Of a stretch of DNA of 11,818 nucleotides, positions 5,495-11,818 are shown piece after piece. The position numbers were made by a program, and so were the translations under genes. The first letter of the stretch is position 1; each line of letters starts with the position of its first letter. Source of the stretch: Treponema sp. (lineage in GTDB: Bacteria > Spirochaetota > Spirochaetia > Treponematales > Breznakiellaceae); contig JAITES010000267.1 in assembly GCA_031281925.1 (NCBI GenBank), positions 1 to 11,818 of the forward strand. The letters run 5' to 3'. The notes under the pieces were generated by a model. It saw only the letters and a program-made list of their open reading frames with translations. It searched no databases and was not told the origin of the DNA.

Positions 5495-6574
5495 ATGAAA
5501 ACCCTGGTTTTCGGATTTTTTACCCCCTGGATCGCCTACGCGGTCATCACGCTGCTGCATCTTGTTCTGCCCGGTAAATGGATAACAGGATATGTAAAAG
5601 ATGACAAGTCCGGTCAGGCATTGCGCTACCGCCTAAACGGTATATTTGTCCTTGCCGCAAGCGTCCTGCTCTGGGCCGTGCTGGGCCTCTTCAATCTGCT
5701 TCCCTTTGACTGGCTGTACCGGGTCAGGTGGCCGGGTTTGGCAGGCGCCGTTGTGCTGGGGCTGCTTTTTTCTTTTATCATCGTGCTGCGCAGTCCTTCT
5801 ACCGGGAAGCCCTTCCCCGCCGATGTATGGTTTGGCCGCCTGAAGAATCCGCAATTTAAAAACGGACGTATCGACGCAAAGATGTGGCTTTATTTAATCG
5901 GAGCGGTCATGCTGGAACTCAATGTTCTCTCCTTTGCGGCGCATCACATCATGACGCAGGAAGACATTAATCCCGGTTTTATTGCCGGAGCCGCCATGCT
6001 CAGCTGGTTTTTATGGGAATATCTTTATTTTGAAAAAGTGCACCTTTACACCTACGACTTTATTGCGGAGAAGGTCGGCTTCAAATTGGGCTTTGGCTGT
6101 CTTTCCTTCTATCCGTATTTTTACTTCATCTCCCTCTGGGCAACAGTGGATCTGCCCAATCCCCATCTGCCGCTTTGGCTTACTGTTTGTTTCTGTGTTC
6201 TGTACTTTTTTGGATGGGCTCTGGCCCGCTGCGCGAATATGCAGAAATACTACTTTAAAACACGGGGAGACAAAAAATTTTTATGGATTAAACCGGAAAC
6301 TATTTCCGACGGGAAGAATTCCATTCTGGTCAATGGCTTCTGGGGCTTAAGCCGGCATATCAATTACCTGGGAGAGATACTGGAAGGCTGCGGCATTGCC
6401 CTTGCCGCCGGGTATCCGGCTCTCTGGCCGGTGTGGCTGTATCCGCTTTATTATGTGGCGCTCCTCTTTACCCGTCAGGCAGACGACAATAAAATTTGCA
6501 GGGCAAAATACGGTGAATTGTGGGATGAGTATACAAAAAAGGTAAAATACCGGATTATTCCGTTTATCTATTAA
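5495..6574 (+). CDS. ERG4/ERG24-family sterol reductase-like integral membrane protein
   Basis: A 359-aa protein with about eight to ten hydrophobic segments (for example 4-25, 50-70, 81-98, 130-150, 160-177, 203-219, 225-245, 295-325). Its C-terminal half carries the hallmarks of Delta14/C24 sterol reductases: WFGRLKNPQFKNGRIDAKMW (112-131) for 'FF-G-ELNP--G-DLK', NGFWGLSRHINYLGE (280-294) for 'GWWG--RH-NY-GD', and a tail RQADDNKICRAKYGELWDEY then YRIIPFIY for 'R--RD---C--KYG--W--Y---V-YRI-P-IY'. Known members reduce double bonds of sterol rings with NADPH; a bacterial one, MaSR1 of Methylomicrobium alcaliphilum, is characterised. Some conserved residues differ here (Thr326 and Asp330 where the tail usually has His and Arg), so activity or substrate may differ. 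AAGGAG lies 11 nt before the start. The SDR upstream could supply or use the matching keto/hydroxy step. Confidence 0.85.
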   Translation: MKTLVFGFFTPWIAYAVITLLHLVLPGKWITGYVKDDKSGQALRYRLNGIFVLAASVLLWAVLGLFNLLPFDWLYRVRWPGLAGAVVLGLLFSFIIVLRSPSTGKPFPADVWFGRLKNPQFKNGRIDAKMWLYLIGAVMLELNVLSFAAHHIMTQEDINPGFIAGAAMLSWFLWEYLYFEKVHLYTYDFIAEKVGFKLGFGCLSFYPYFYFISLWATVDLPNPHLPLWLTVCFCVLYFFGWALARCANMQKYYFKTRGDKKFLWIKPETISDGKNSILVNGFWGLSRHINYLGEILEGCGIALAAGYPALWPVWLYPLYYVALLFTRQADDNKICRAKYGELWDEYTKKVKYRIIPFIY

Positions 6575-6620
6575 CGGCAACGGCGGGTATTATAGCCTGA
6601 ACCGGTCACAATTTCCACTC

Positions 6621-6649
6621 TTGAAGTAAGGCGATCCTTTATCTATTAT
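6621..6649 (+). promoter_or_regulatory. Candidate promoter giving a leaderless or near-leaderless transcript for the 147-aa gene
   Basis: TTGAAG (6621-6626), a 17-nt spacer, then TATTAT (6644-6649). The expected start point, 7 nt after the -10 box, falls on the A of the ATG at 6656. No Shine-Dalgarno is seen before that ATG, which fits. The -35 box is 4 of 6. Confidence 0.4.
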
Positions 6650-6655
6650 GAAATT

Positions 6656-7099
6656 ATGGGTGTGTATCGGCCTCTGAGGGTGGTTCTTTTTGTCTATGAG
6701 TGTGTCCGCCTGCTTCTCATGCTGGGCCTGTACCTGTTTTTTGCCGATACGGCGGATCTGTTTCCGGCGCTTCCCCTGGCGGCGGCCAACGGGCTTTTCC
6801 TGTTGATGGCTCTGTTCATGCTGTATTCCCTGGAACTTTACGGGCTTTACGCGCCCTTGTACCTGGTAGGCAAGCTTTTTTTTATTGCCGCGGCAAGGCC
6901 CTGGCTTTCAGGCTATTTTGTCGAGCTTCAGGGCCAGATATTCTTTGAAAATTTGATGTTCCTTGAAAGAGGGAATCCCTGGATGGTCTTGGGACTGGTC
7001 TTCTTCATGTTTTGCGGCGACCTTTTTTCCGCAGGAGCTTCGGCCCTGCTTGTTTTCAGGGTGAAAAAAGAAAAAAAGCTCGAAGGTGGGGGTATTTGA
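6656..7099 (+). CDS. Small four-helix membrane protein of unknown function
   Basis: I do not recognise a family. The 147-aa protein is almost all membrane: hydrophobic stretches at about 8-29, 42-59, 64-82 and 109-135, with a short linker (83-108) and a basic C-terminal tail VKKEKKLEGGG that should face the cytoplasm. By the positive-inside rule the basic start (MGVYRPLR) is also inside, consistent with four spans. The stop codon TGA shares one base with the ATG of the MinD-like gene, so translation of the two is probably coupled. The context suggests a membrane partner or anchor for that ATPase, but this rests on position alone. The ATG at 6656 is the only ATG near the start of the frame; the frame is open back to 6596 without another good start. 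Confidence 0.75.
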   Translation: MGVYRPLRVVLFVYECVRLLLMLGLYLFFADTADLFPALPLAAANGLFLLMALFMLYSLELYGLYAPLYLVGKLFFIAAARPWLSGYFVELQGQIFFENLMFLERGNPWMVLGLVFFMFCGDLFSAGASALLVFRVKKEKKLEGGGI

Positions 7100-8244
7100 T
7101 GCGTATTATTCCGATAGCGAGCGGAAAAGGCGGCGTAGGGAAATCCATGGTTGCCGCAAATCTGGGGGTAGCCTTTGCCCAGGCAGGGCAGCGGGTGGTT
7201 CTGGTGGATCTTGACCTGGGAGCCAGCAATCTGCACCTGGCCCTGGGGAACCGGGCGCCCAAGACAGGGATCGGCACCTTTCTCAACGATACGCGCTCCA
7301 ATTTTAATGATGTAATCTCCGATACGGATGTCCGGGGCCTGCGTTTCATTCCCGGCGACACGGAGATTCCCGGCACGGCGAATCTCAAGGCCAGCCAGCT
7401 CAAGGCCCTGGTAAAGCGTCTTTTCGCCCTGTCCGGCGATACGGATATTCTTATTCTTGACCTCGGCGCGGGGACTCACCAGTCTATTCTGGATTTCTTC
7501 CTTCTCTCCGGTCAGGGCATTGTGGTTTCCGCCCCTGCGGTAACCGCGGTGCTCAATGCCTATGTGTTCCTTAAAAATACCGTTTTCCGGCTTATGTTTA
7601 CGGTTTTTTCCAGGGGGAGTCCCGCACGGAATTACCTTGAACAGGTTCGGAAGGACGGTTCGGGCTCCCAGCGGCTCTACATCCCCAAGATGCTGCCCGA
7701 AATCAAAAAGATCGATCCTGAATCCTACGAAAAATTCATGGAACACATCGGCGCCCTGCATCCCCGGCTTATCATGAACATGATCGACGATCCAAAGGAT
7801 GCCGATGTTGCCATGAAGATCCGCCGTTCCTGCGAGGAGTACCTGGATCTCAAGATTGAACACCTGGGGATTATCTACCGGGATACGGTGCAGGATACCG
7901 CCCTCTCCGCCCGGCTGCCCATCGTGCTCTACAAGCCCCAGTCGCTGCTTTCCCAGGCAATCTACCGGATTGCCGACAAGATCCTTCAGGGCGATGAGGA
8001 CAGCTTCACCCTGAACGATAAAATGATCGATGAAAGTTTCCAGGAAGCGGGAATGGAGGCTGAAATTGATTTTGATAACCGGATCGAATATGTGGAGGAT
8101 CTGCTCCACTCGGGGGCCTTGTCCCAGGGGGATCTTATTGAGACAGTCAAGTCCCAGCAGATTGAAATTGCAAAACTCAGGAAAGAGAACAGTTTTATCA
8201 AGCTTAAATTGTCCAGGGCCATTGCCCAGGGGTATAAAGCATAG
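7099..8244 (+). CDS. MinD/FlhG-like P-loop ATPase with C-terminal extension
   Basis: A 381-aa deviant Walker A ATPase of the ParA/MinD/FlhG group. ASGKGGVGKS (7-16) has the signature Lys10 and the catalytic-loop Lys15; VDLDLGASNLH (36-46) is switch I, and ILDLGAGTH (119-127) is Walker B/switch II. Such proteins dimerise on ATP and place cell machinery (division site, flagella, chromosome) on the membrane or at poles. It begins directly at the P-loop, so the N-terminal activation helix of FlhG is missing. Residues about 165-220 are an insertion between core elements, and 305-381 is an extra acidic, then coiled-coil-like tail (DLIETVKSQQIEIAKLRKEN). A MinD-type C-terminal amphipathic membrane helix is not evident. 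The ATG at 7099 overlaps the previous stop, with a G-rich AGGTGGGGG site upstream. An in-frame extension to 7012 lacks family support. The FapA neighbour suggests a cell-surface or flagellar positioning role. Confidence 0.88.
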   Translation: MRIIPIASGKGGVGKSMVAANLGVAFAQAGQRVVLVDLDLGASNLHLALGNRAPKTGIGTFLNDTRSNFNDVISDTDVRGLRFIPGDTEIPGTANLKASQLKALVKRLFALSGDTDILILDLGAGTHQSILDFFLLSGQGIVVSAPAVTAVLNAYVFLKNTVFRLMFTVFSRGSPARNYLEQVRKDGSGSQRLYIPKMLPEIKKIDPESYEKFMEHIGALHPRLIMNMIDDPKDADVAMKIRRSCEEYLDLKIEHLGIIYRDTVQDTALSARLPIVLYKPQSLLSQAIYRIADKILQGDEDSFTLNDKMIDESFQEAGMEAEIDFDNRIEYVEDLLHSGALSQGDLIETVKSQQIEIAKLRKENSFIKLKLSRAIAQGYKA

Positions 8245-8248
8245 GACT

Positions 8249-8287
8249 GAGCTTGTCCCAAAACCCGGTTGGTTTTGGAACAGCCTC
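8249..8287. repeat. Imperfect inverted repeat after the MinD-like gene (dispersed family copy)
   Basis: GAGCTTGTCCCAAAACC (8249-8265) and GGTTTTGGAACAGCCTC (8271-8287) pair at 14 of 17 positions plus one T-G, with a 5-nt loop. It begins 5 nt after the stop codon. The right arm is the reverse complement of the sequence at 3176-3190 (14 of 15). No T-run follows, so an intrinsic terminator is unlikely, although the stem may slow polymerase or protect the 3' end. Confidence 0.7.
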
Positions 8288-8303
8288 GACTGACATTAAA
8301 TAT

Positions 8304-8335
8304 GTCTGTCCATAATGCGGACATTATGGACAGAC
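8304..8335. repeat. Perfect 14-bp hairpin in the leader of fapA
   Basis: GTCTGTCCATAATG (8304-8317) and CATTATGGACAGAC (8322-8335) are perfect inverted arms around CGGA. The stem ends 17 nt before the ATG, and the AGGGG ribosome site (8343-8347) lies just after it. It is unrelated in sequence to the repeat at 8249-8287. It could be a protein-binding operator, an RNA control element or an mRNA-processing site; the lack of a T-run argues against a terminator. Confidence 0.6.
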
Positions 8336-8352
8336 CCTGAATAGGGGTTATC

Positions 8353-11256
8353 ATGGCAGCTATCATCGCCAAGGGTGATGCCAGCATCAGCATTAATCCG
8401 GAGGAGACTCAGGCGACATTAGGCTTTGTCTTTGATCCGGATGGTCTGGGCTGGGACGCAGATGCAGTCATAAAACTCGCGGGGGAGAACAAGCTTGGCG
8501 CACCCCAGGCCAGGGATCTTGAAACCTTCCTGAAAGGCGCTTCCAAAGCAAAAAAGAAGGGCGAAGTCTTTCAAATGGTAATCGCCCGGGGGACTCCTCC
8601 CGAGGATCCTGCCGGAGAGGAGATTAGCTGGGAAGCCGTTCCGGTGCCGGCCGACATGGAGCCCTACAAGGATACCGCGCTGAAGGAAGCCGGCGATCCG
8701 GTGCTCTACCGTGTCAAAACAGAAAGGATAAAAAAGGAACAGCTTGTCAAAAAGGCGGGCGCCCTGCCTTTCCTCCCCGGAAAGGAAGAGATGGTTGTTA
8801 CCTGGGAAAAGAAGGAAACACGGGAGAAGGTTTCCGTCAATCCTGAACTGAAAGAACTCAAATATGCAGAAAAAGGCAAAAAGATAGGAACCGCAAGCCC
8901 CCCCAAACCGGGTAAACCGGGGAAAAGTGTCTTTGGAAAGCCCATTCCTCCCAAACAGCTCCCCGAAGGAGGTTTCCTTCTGGGGAAGGGACTCAGCCGG
9001 GAGAAGAATGATATTTATGCCCAGTATTCGGGCCTTCTGCGTATAGGGGAGAACTGGGCGGATGTGGCGGCCCTGGCAAAGCCTTCCTGGGCCGTGGAGA
9101 AGGGTTCGGACGGCATCACCTTTTATTTCAGGTTTGAACCCGGCGACAGCCGTTTTGCCCCTCCTACGGGGGAAGAGGTAATCGCCGACGCCTGTTCCAA
9201 GGGAGCCCCGGCGGCCCTGCTGGTCAAGGCTGAATCCATTGATGCGGAAATTGCCGGAGCCATTCACAGTGGAGCGGCGGTGTTTGCCCATTCCCTCTTC
9301 CGGGTGCAGGAGGGAGAGGCTGTAGTGGAGATAAGTCCCGACAGGACAATGGCGGCACTCAATCTCCGCAAGGGGGTGGCGGGGGGCCGTCCTCTTTCGA
9401 TGAAGGATATAAGCCAGGCCCTGCGCGATTCAAAAGTCCAGGGTTTTGATCAGGAAAAGCTAAAGGCGGATCTTAAGACCTTTATGGAAGGGCCGGAACT
9501 TGCCCTTGACAACTACCTTTTGGTAGAGGGTAAGCCGAGTACCAGGGGCAAAGACCGTGAAGTTCAGCTGACGGTAAAACTTCCGGAAGAGGCGGAAACC
9601 AAACCCATTCTGGAACGGGTGAAAGCCCGCAGTGCCCCTTTAGTCGGAGAGGAGAATTTTCCCCCGGAAGAGGCAAACGGCGCCGTCATGGTCAAAAAAG
9701 GCGACACGGTAGCCCGGATAAGCGCAGGCTCCGAAGGAGAGAGCGGGAAGGATATCTTCGGTAACGAAATTCCGGGGCTTCCGGGAAACGATCCCGATTT
9801 GAAGCTCTACGGCGGCCTGGAACAGCACGGTTCCGATATTACCGCGGCCATGGACGGCCTTCTTCTGGTAAAAACCGGAGAGAAGAGTTTCCGGGGACAG
9901 GTAATCGAATACAGGGACGGCCGGGTTGCCGTTCATGTGAGCGATGACGCCATGGAGGCCAGGGTAGACCTTGTCAAAGAACAGGGAGCAGGTTTGGCGC
10001 TGCGGCCTGATCTGGTGCTAAAGGCTCTGGCCGCCATGGGGGTGCTGAAGGGTGTGAATACTGCCGCGGTAGAAGCCGCCTGTAAACAGGCTCATGCCAG
10101 GGGCTCCTGCGAAGGGGCGCTCGTTGCCCGGGGCAAGGTTCCTCTGGCAAAAGACGGCTTTGAACTTACATGGCTTGTTCCCGGCGGCGGCCCCGGGCCC
10201 GGTAAATCGATCCCCGTCAAGGCCGGACAGCCCGTAGCGGAACTCCGCCCCGGCCCGGAGGGAGGGCGGCCCGGCTACAATGTCAAAGGCGCCGTGCTTG
10301 AGATTGACAAGGCGGTTCCGCTGGATCTTAATCACGATGAATCAATAAAGGAAGTTCCCGCAGCGGAGAGGCAGGGTGGAGAATTTGTCAGACTGACGGC
10401 GGCCTGCCTGGGAGAACTCTGTTTTGACGGCAAGCGGCTTACGGTTTCAAGCCTTCAGGGAGTGGAAGGAGATGTTGGGCCTGCCACGGGGAATATCAGG
10501 TTTTCCGGGGAAGTGCGGATTAAAGGAAGGGTGCTTCCCGGTTTTACCGTAACGGGCGGCCTCAATGTGCTTATTTCAGGCAGCGCCGATGCGGCTCTGA
10601 TCTCCGCGGGCGGGAAGGTGCTGGTCGCCGGAGGCATCCGGGGTGCGGGCAAGGGCCTGGTGCGTTCCCGGAAGACGGTGGAAGCCGCCTTTGTGGATCA
10701 GGCTACGGTAATGGCTATCGAAGACATACGCCTGAAGAGCGGCTGTCTGAAATCCAACATCAAGACCAACGGCATGCTGCTTATCGACGACGCTTCGGGC
10801 AGGCTTGAAGGGGGAGTTACCAAGGCCCGCAAGGGTGTCAACGCCCAGGATGTGGGAAACGAGAAGGGTAACCGGACGGAAATATCATTCGGGCAGGATT
10901 ACCTTATCCGGGATCAGATCGATGCCCTTGATAATGATATTGAAAAGATCCGGGCCGCCATCAAGCGCCTTGATATCCGCATTCAGCAGGTTTTGAAAAA
11001 CCCCCAGGCTCTCTCCGCCGCACGGGCCGAGAAAGTCAAATTAATGAAGATGCTGGAACAGCTTAACATCAAGATCTTTACCCTCCGGGAAAAGTATGAA
11101 GAACACTTCGATTCTGAAATCCGGATTCGGGGTACTGTCTATCCGGGGGTGGTTATGGAGAGCCATGACAGGTATTATGAAGTGAGCCAGGCCCGCAGCG
11201 GGGTAGTGTTCTACTTTGACCGGGATATAGGGCGGATTAAGGAACGGGGAATGTAG
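8353..11256 (+). CDS. fapA: FapA-family (DUF342) polymerised beta-helix protein with triplicated N-terminal module
   Basis: A 967-aa cytoplasmic-type protein; no signal peptide. Its core is the FapA/DUF342 beta-helix at about 700-850 (GDVGPATGNIRFSGEVRIKG, then repeated short Gly/Val strands to GVNAQDVGNEKGNRTEISFG), followed by a coiled coil (852-918) and a beta tail (925-967). Before this, one module appears three times: about 1-240, 321-515 and 522-700. Each has a 'V-VS-D-MEA-V-L' strand, a helical part (DVSQALR, KADLKTF and so on), a '(V)A-GKPP--G-D' turn, and a 'G-PG--VFGK-IP' loop (GKPGKSVFGKPIP, ESGKDIFGNEIPG, GGRPGYNVKGAVLE). FapA proteins usually have one such N-terminal module. FapA helps polar flagellar assembly in Vibrio; many homologues are uncharacterised. 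The start has AGGGG 5 nt upstream. The MinD-like neighbour fits a polarity or flagellum role. Confidence 0.88.
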   Translation: MAAIIAKGDASISINPEETQATLGFVFDPDGLGWDADAVIKLAGENKLGAPQARDLETFLKGASKAKKKGEVFQMVIARGTPPEDPAGEEISWEAVPVPADMEPYKDTALKEAGDPVLYRVKTERIKKEQLVKKAGALPFLPGKEEMVVTWEKKETREKVSVNPELKELKYAEKGKKIGTASPPKPGKPGKSVFGKPIPPKQLPEGGFLLGKGLSREKNDIYAQYSGLLRIGENWADVAALAKPSWAVEKGSDGITFYFRFEPGDSRFAPPTGEEVIADACSKGAPAALLVKAESIDAEIAGAIHSGAAVFAHSLFRVQEGEAVVEISPDRTMAALNLRKGVAGGRPLSMKDISQALRDSKVQGFDQEKLKADLKTFMEGPELALDNYLLVEGKPSTRGKDREVQLTVKLPEEAETKPILERVKARSAPLVGEENFPPEEANGAVMVKKGDTVARISAGSEGESGKDIFGNEIPGLPGNDPDLKLYGGLEQHGSDITAAMDGLLLVKTGEKSFRGQVIEYRDGRVAVHVSDDAMEARVDLVKEQGAGLALRPDLVLKALAAMGVLKGVNTAAVEAACKQAHARGSCEGALVARGKVPLAKDGFELTWLVPGGGPGPGKSIPVKAGQPVAELRPGPEGGRPGYNVKGAVLEIDKAVPLDLNHDESIKEVPAAERQGGEFVRLTAACLGELCFDGKRLTVSSLQGVEGDVGPATGNIRFSGEVRIKGRVLPGFTVTGGLNVLISGSADAALISAGGKVLVAGGIRGAGKGLVRSRKTVEAAFVDQATVMAIEDIRLKSGCLKSNIKTNGMLLIDDASGRLEGGVTKARKGVNAQDVGNEKGNRTEISFGQDYLIRDQIDALDNDIEKIRAAIKRLDIRIQQVLKNPQALSAARAEKVKLMKMLEQLNIKIFTLREKYEEHFDSEIRIRGTVYPGVVMESHDRYYEVSQARSGVVFYFDRDIGRIKERGM

Positions 11257-11295
11257 TTTACATAGAGTTTATATAGAAATAAATGAGAGGTAGCG

Positions 11296-11818
11296 GTGTT
11301 TTTACTATATGTTAATTTTCCCGCATGGCTGAAGCCTGAAGTAATTCCGGGCCTGCCTTTGCGCTGGTACGGGATCATGTACGTGGTGGCCTTTACGGTA
11401 GCCTTTTTTGTCTACCGGGCGCAGGTACGGGAACGGCATTTTCCCATGAGCGATGACGATCTTTCCGGGCTCTTCTTCTGGTGTATCCTGAGTCTGCTTC
11501 TCGGCGCCCGGATCTTTGCCACGCTTGTTTACGAAACCAGCGACATCTACCGCCGTCAGCCCTGGCTCGTCTTCTGGCCTTTCCGGGACGGGAGGTTCAC
11601 CGGCCTCATGGGGATGAGTTACCACGGGGGAGCCATAGGGGGCACTCTGGGGATCATCATCTATTCGGCCCTGCGCCGCTGGGACACCAGGGAAATCGCC
11701 GACATGTATGCCTGTTCCATCCCCCTGGGCTATACATTCGGGCGGCTGGGGAATTTTATCAACGGCGAACTCTATGGCCGGGTAACTACCGGCCCCCTGG
11801 GGATGATCTTCCCCCATG
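11296..11818 (+). CDS. lgt: Prolipoprotein diacylglyceryl transferase Lgt, N-terminal 174 residues (cut by window edge)
   Basis: A GTG at 11296 opens a frame that runs off the window. It is preceded by GAGAGG with 5-nt spacing and an in-frame TGA just upstream, so the GTG start is well placed. Lgt transfers diacylglycerol from phosphatidylglycerol to the lipobox cysteine of prelipoproteins in the inner membrane, the first step of lipoprotein maturation. Visible family signs: LRWYGIMYVVAF (22-33) at the first membrane span, MGMSYHGGAIGG (105-116) with His110 equivalent to E. coli H103, and the Lgt signature GRLGNFINGELYGR (149-162) with Arg150 and Asn153 equivalent to E. coli R143 and N146. 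It is 39 nt after fapA and likely on the same transcript. The C-terminal catalytic region is outside the window. Confidence 0.95.
   Translation, partial: MFLLYVNFPAWLKPEVIPGLPLRWYGIMYVVAFTVAFFVYRAQVRERHFPMSDDDLSGLFFWCILSLLLGARIFATLVYETSDIYRRQPWLVFWPFRDGRFTGLMGMSYHGGAIGGTLGIIIYSALRRWDTREIADMYACSIPLGYTFGRLGNFINGELYGRVTTGPLGMIFPH

Noticed and set aside
7012..7098. Upstream extension of the MinD-like protein
   Set aside because: It overlaps the membrane-protein gene out of frame. The family start is MRIIPIASGKGG at 7099, with the usual stop/start overlap.
6928..8109. A 393-aa open frame on the minus strand opposite the MinD-like gene
   Set aside because: The plus strand here has intact Walker motifs and coupled translation. 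The minus frame shows no recognisable motif and a composition typical of an antisense shadow of a GC-rich gene.
8249..8335. Intrinsic terminators between the ATPase and fapA
   Set aside because: Both stems lack a following T-run, and the gene order suggests continued transcription; I list them as repeats or hairpins.
8419..9291. A 290-aa minus-strand frame opposite fapA
   Set aside because: The plus-strand frame continues through as FapA with repeated motifs; the antisense frame has none.
1..11818. CRISPR arrays, tRNA or rRNA genes, transposases
   Set aside because: No regularly spaced repeats, no cloverleaf or rRNA sequence and no transposase-like frame were seen in reading both strands.

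Overview
The window looks like a chromosomal piece from a spirochaete of the Treponema type, possibly a gut species. The basis is the gene mix: an S41 C-terminal processing peptidase, a MinD/FlhG-like ATPase next to a FapA-family (DUF342) protein and lgt, a GH10 xylanase without a signal peptide, and an ERG24-like sterol reductase. Base composition is moderately GC-rich in the main genes and AT-rich in one short stretch. The assignment is inference from family knowledge; no rRNA or other decisive marker is present.

Layout. Left block, all on the minus strand: the first 78 codons of rsmE (1-235, cut by the window edge), an S41 processing peptidase (249-1772) and a GH10 endo-xylanase-like enzyme (1835-3082). 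Next comes a compact, partly AT-rich cassette (about 3176-3886): a small XRE-type regulator (minus) divergent from a 62-aa protein (plus). They share a control region with face-to-face promoter candidates and three ATGGTCA motifs. Copies of one short repeat, GAGRCTGTTCCA, flank the cassette.

Middle block: a secreted START-like (SRPBCC) protein (minus, 3916-4593) is divergent from a tight two-gene operon on the plus strand, a short-chain dehydrogenase (4723-5493) and an ERG4/ERG24-type membrane sterol reductase (5495-6574). A 16-bp palindrome lies in the divergent region. The three genes together suggest reduction or handling of a sterol-like or other polycyclic or isoprenoid lipid.

Right block, all on the plus strand: a small four-helix membrane protein (6656-7099) overlaps a MinD/FlhG-like ATPase with a C-terminal extension (7099-8244). 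Then come two successive hairpins, a 967-aa FapA-family protein with three copies of its N-terminal module (8353-11256), and the first 174 codons of lgt (11296 to the window end). These look co-transcribed and cell-surface, polarity or envelope related. The features most worth a second look are the repressor/mini-protein switch, the sterol-type cluster and the triplicated FapA.
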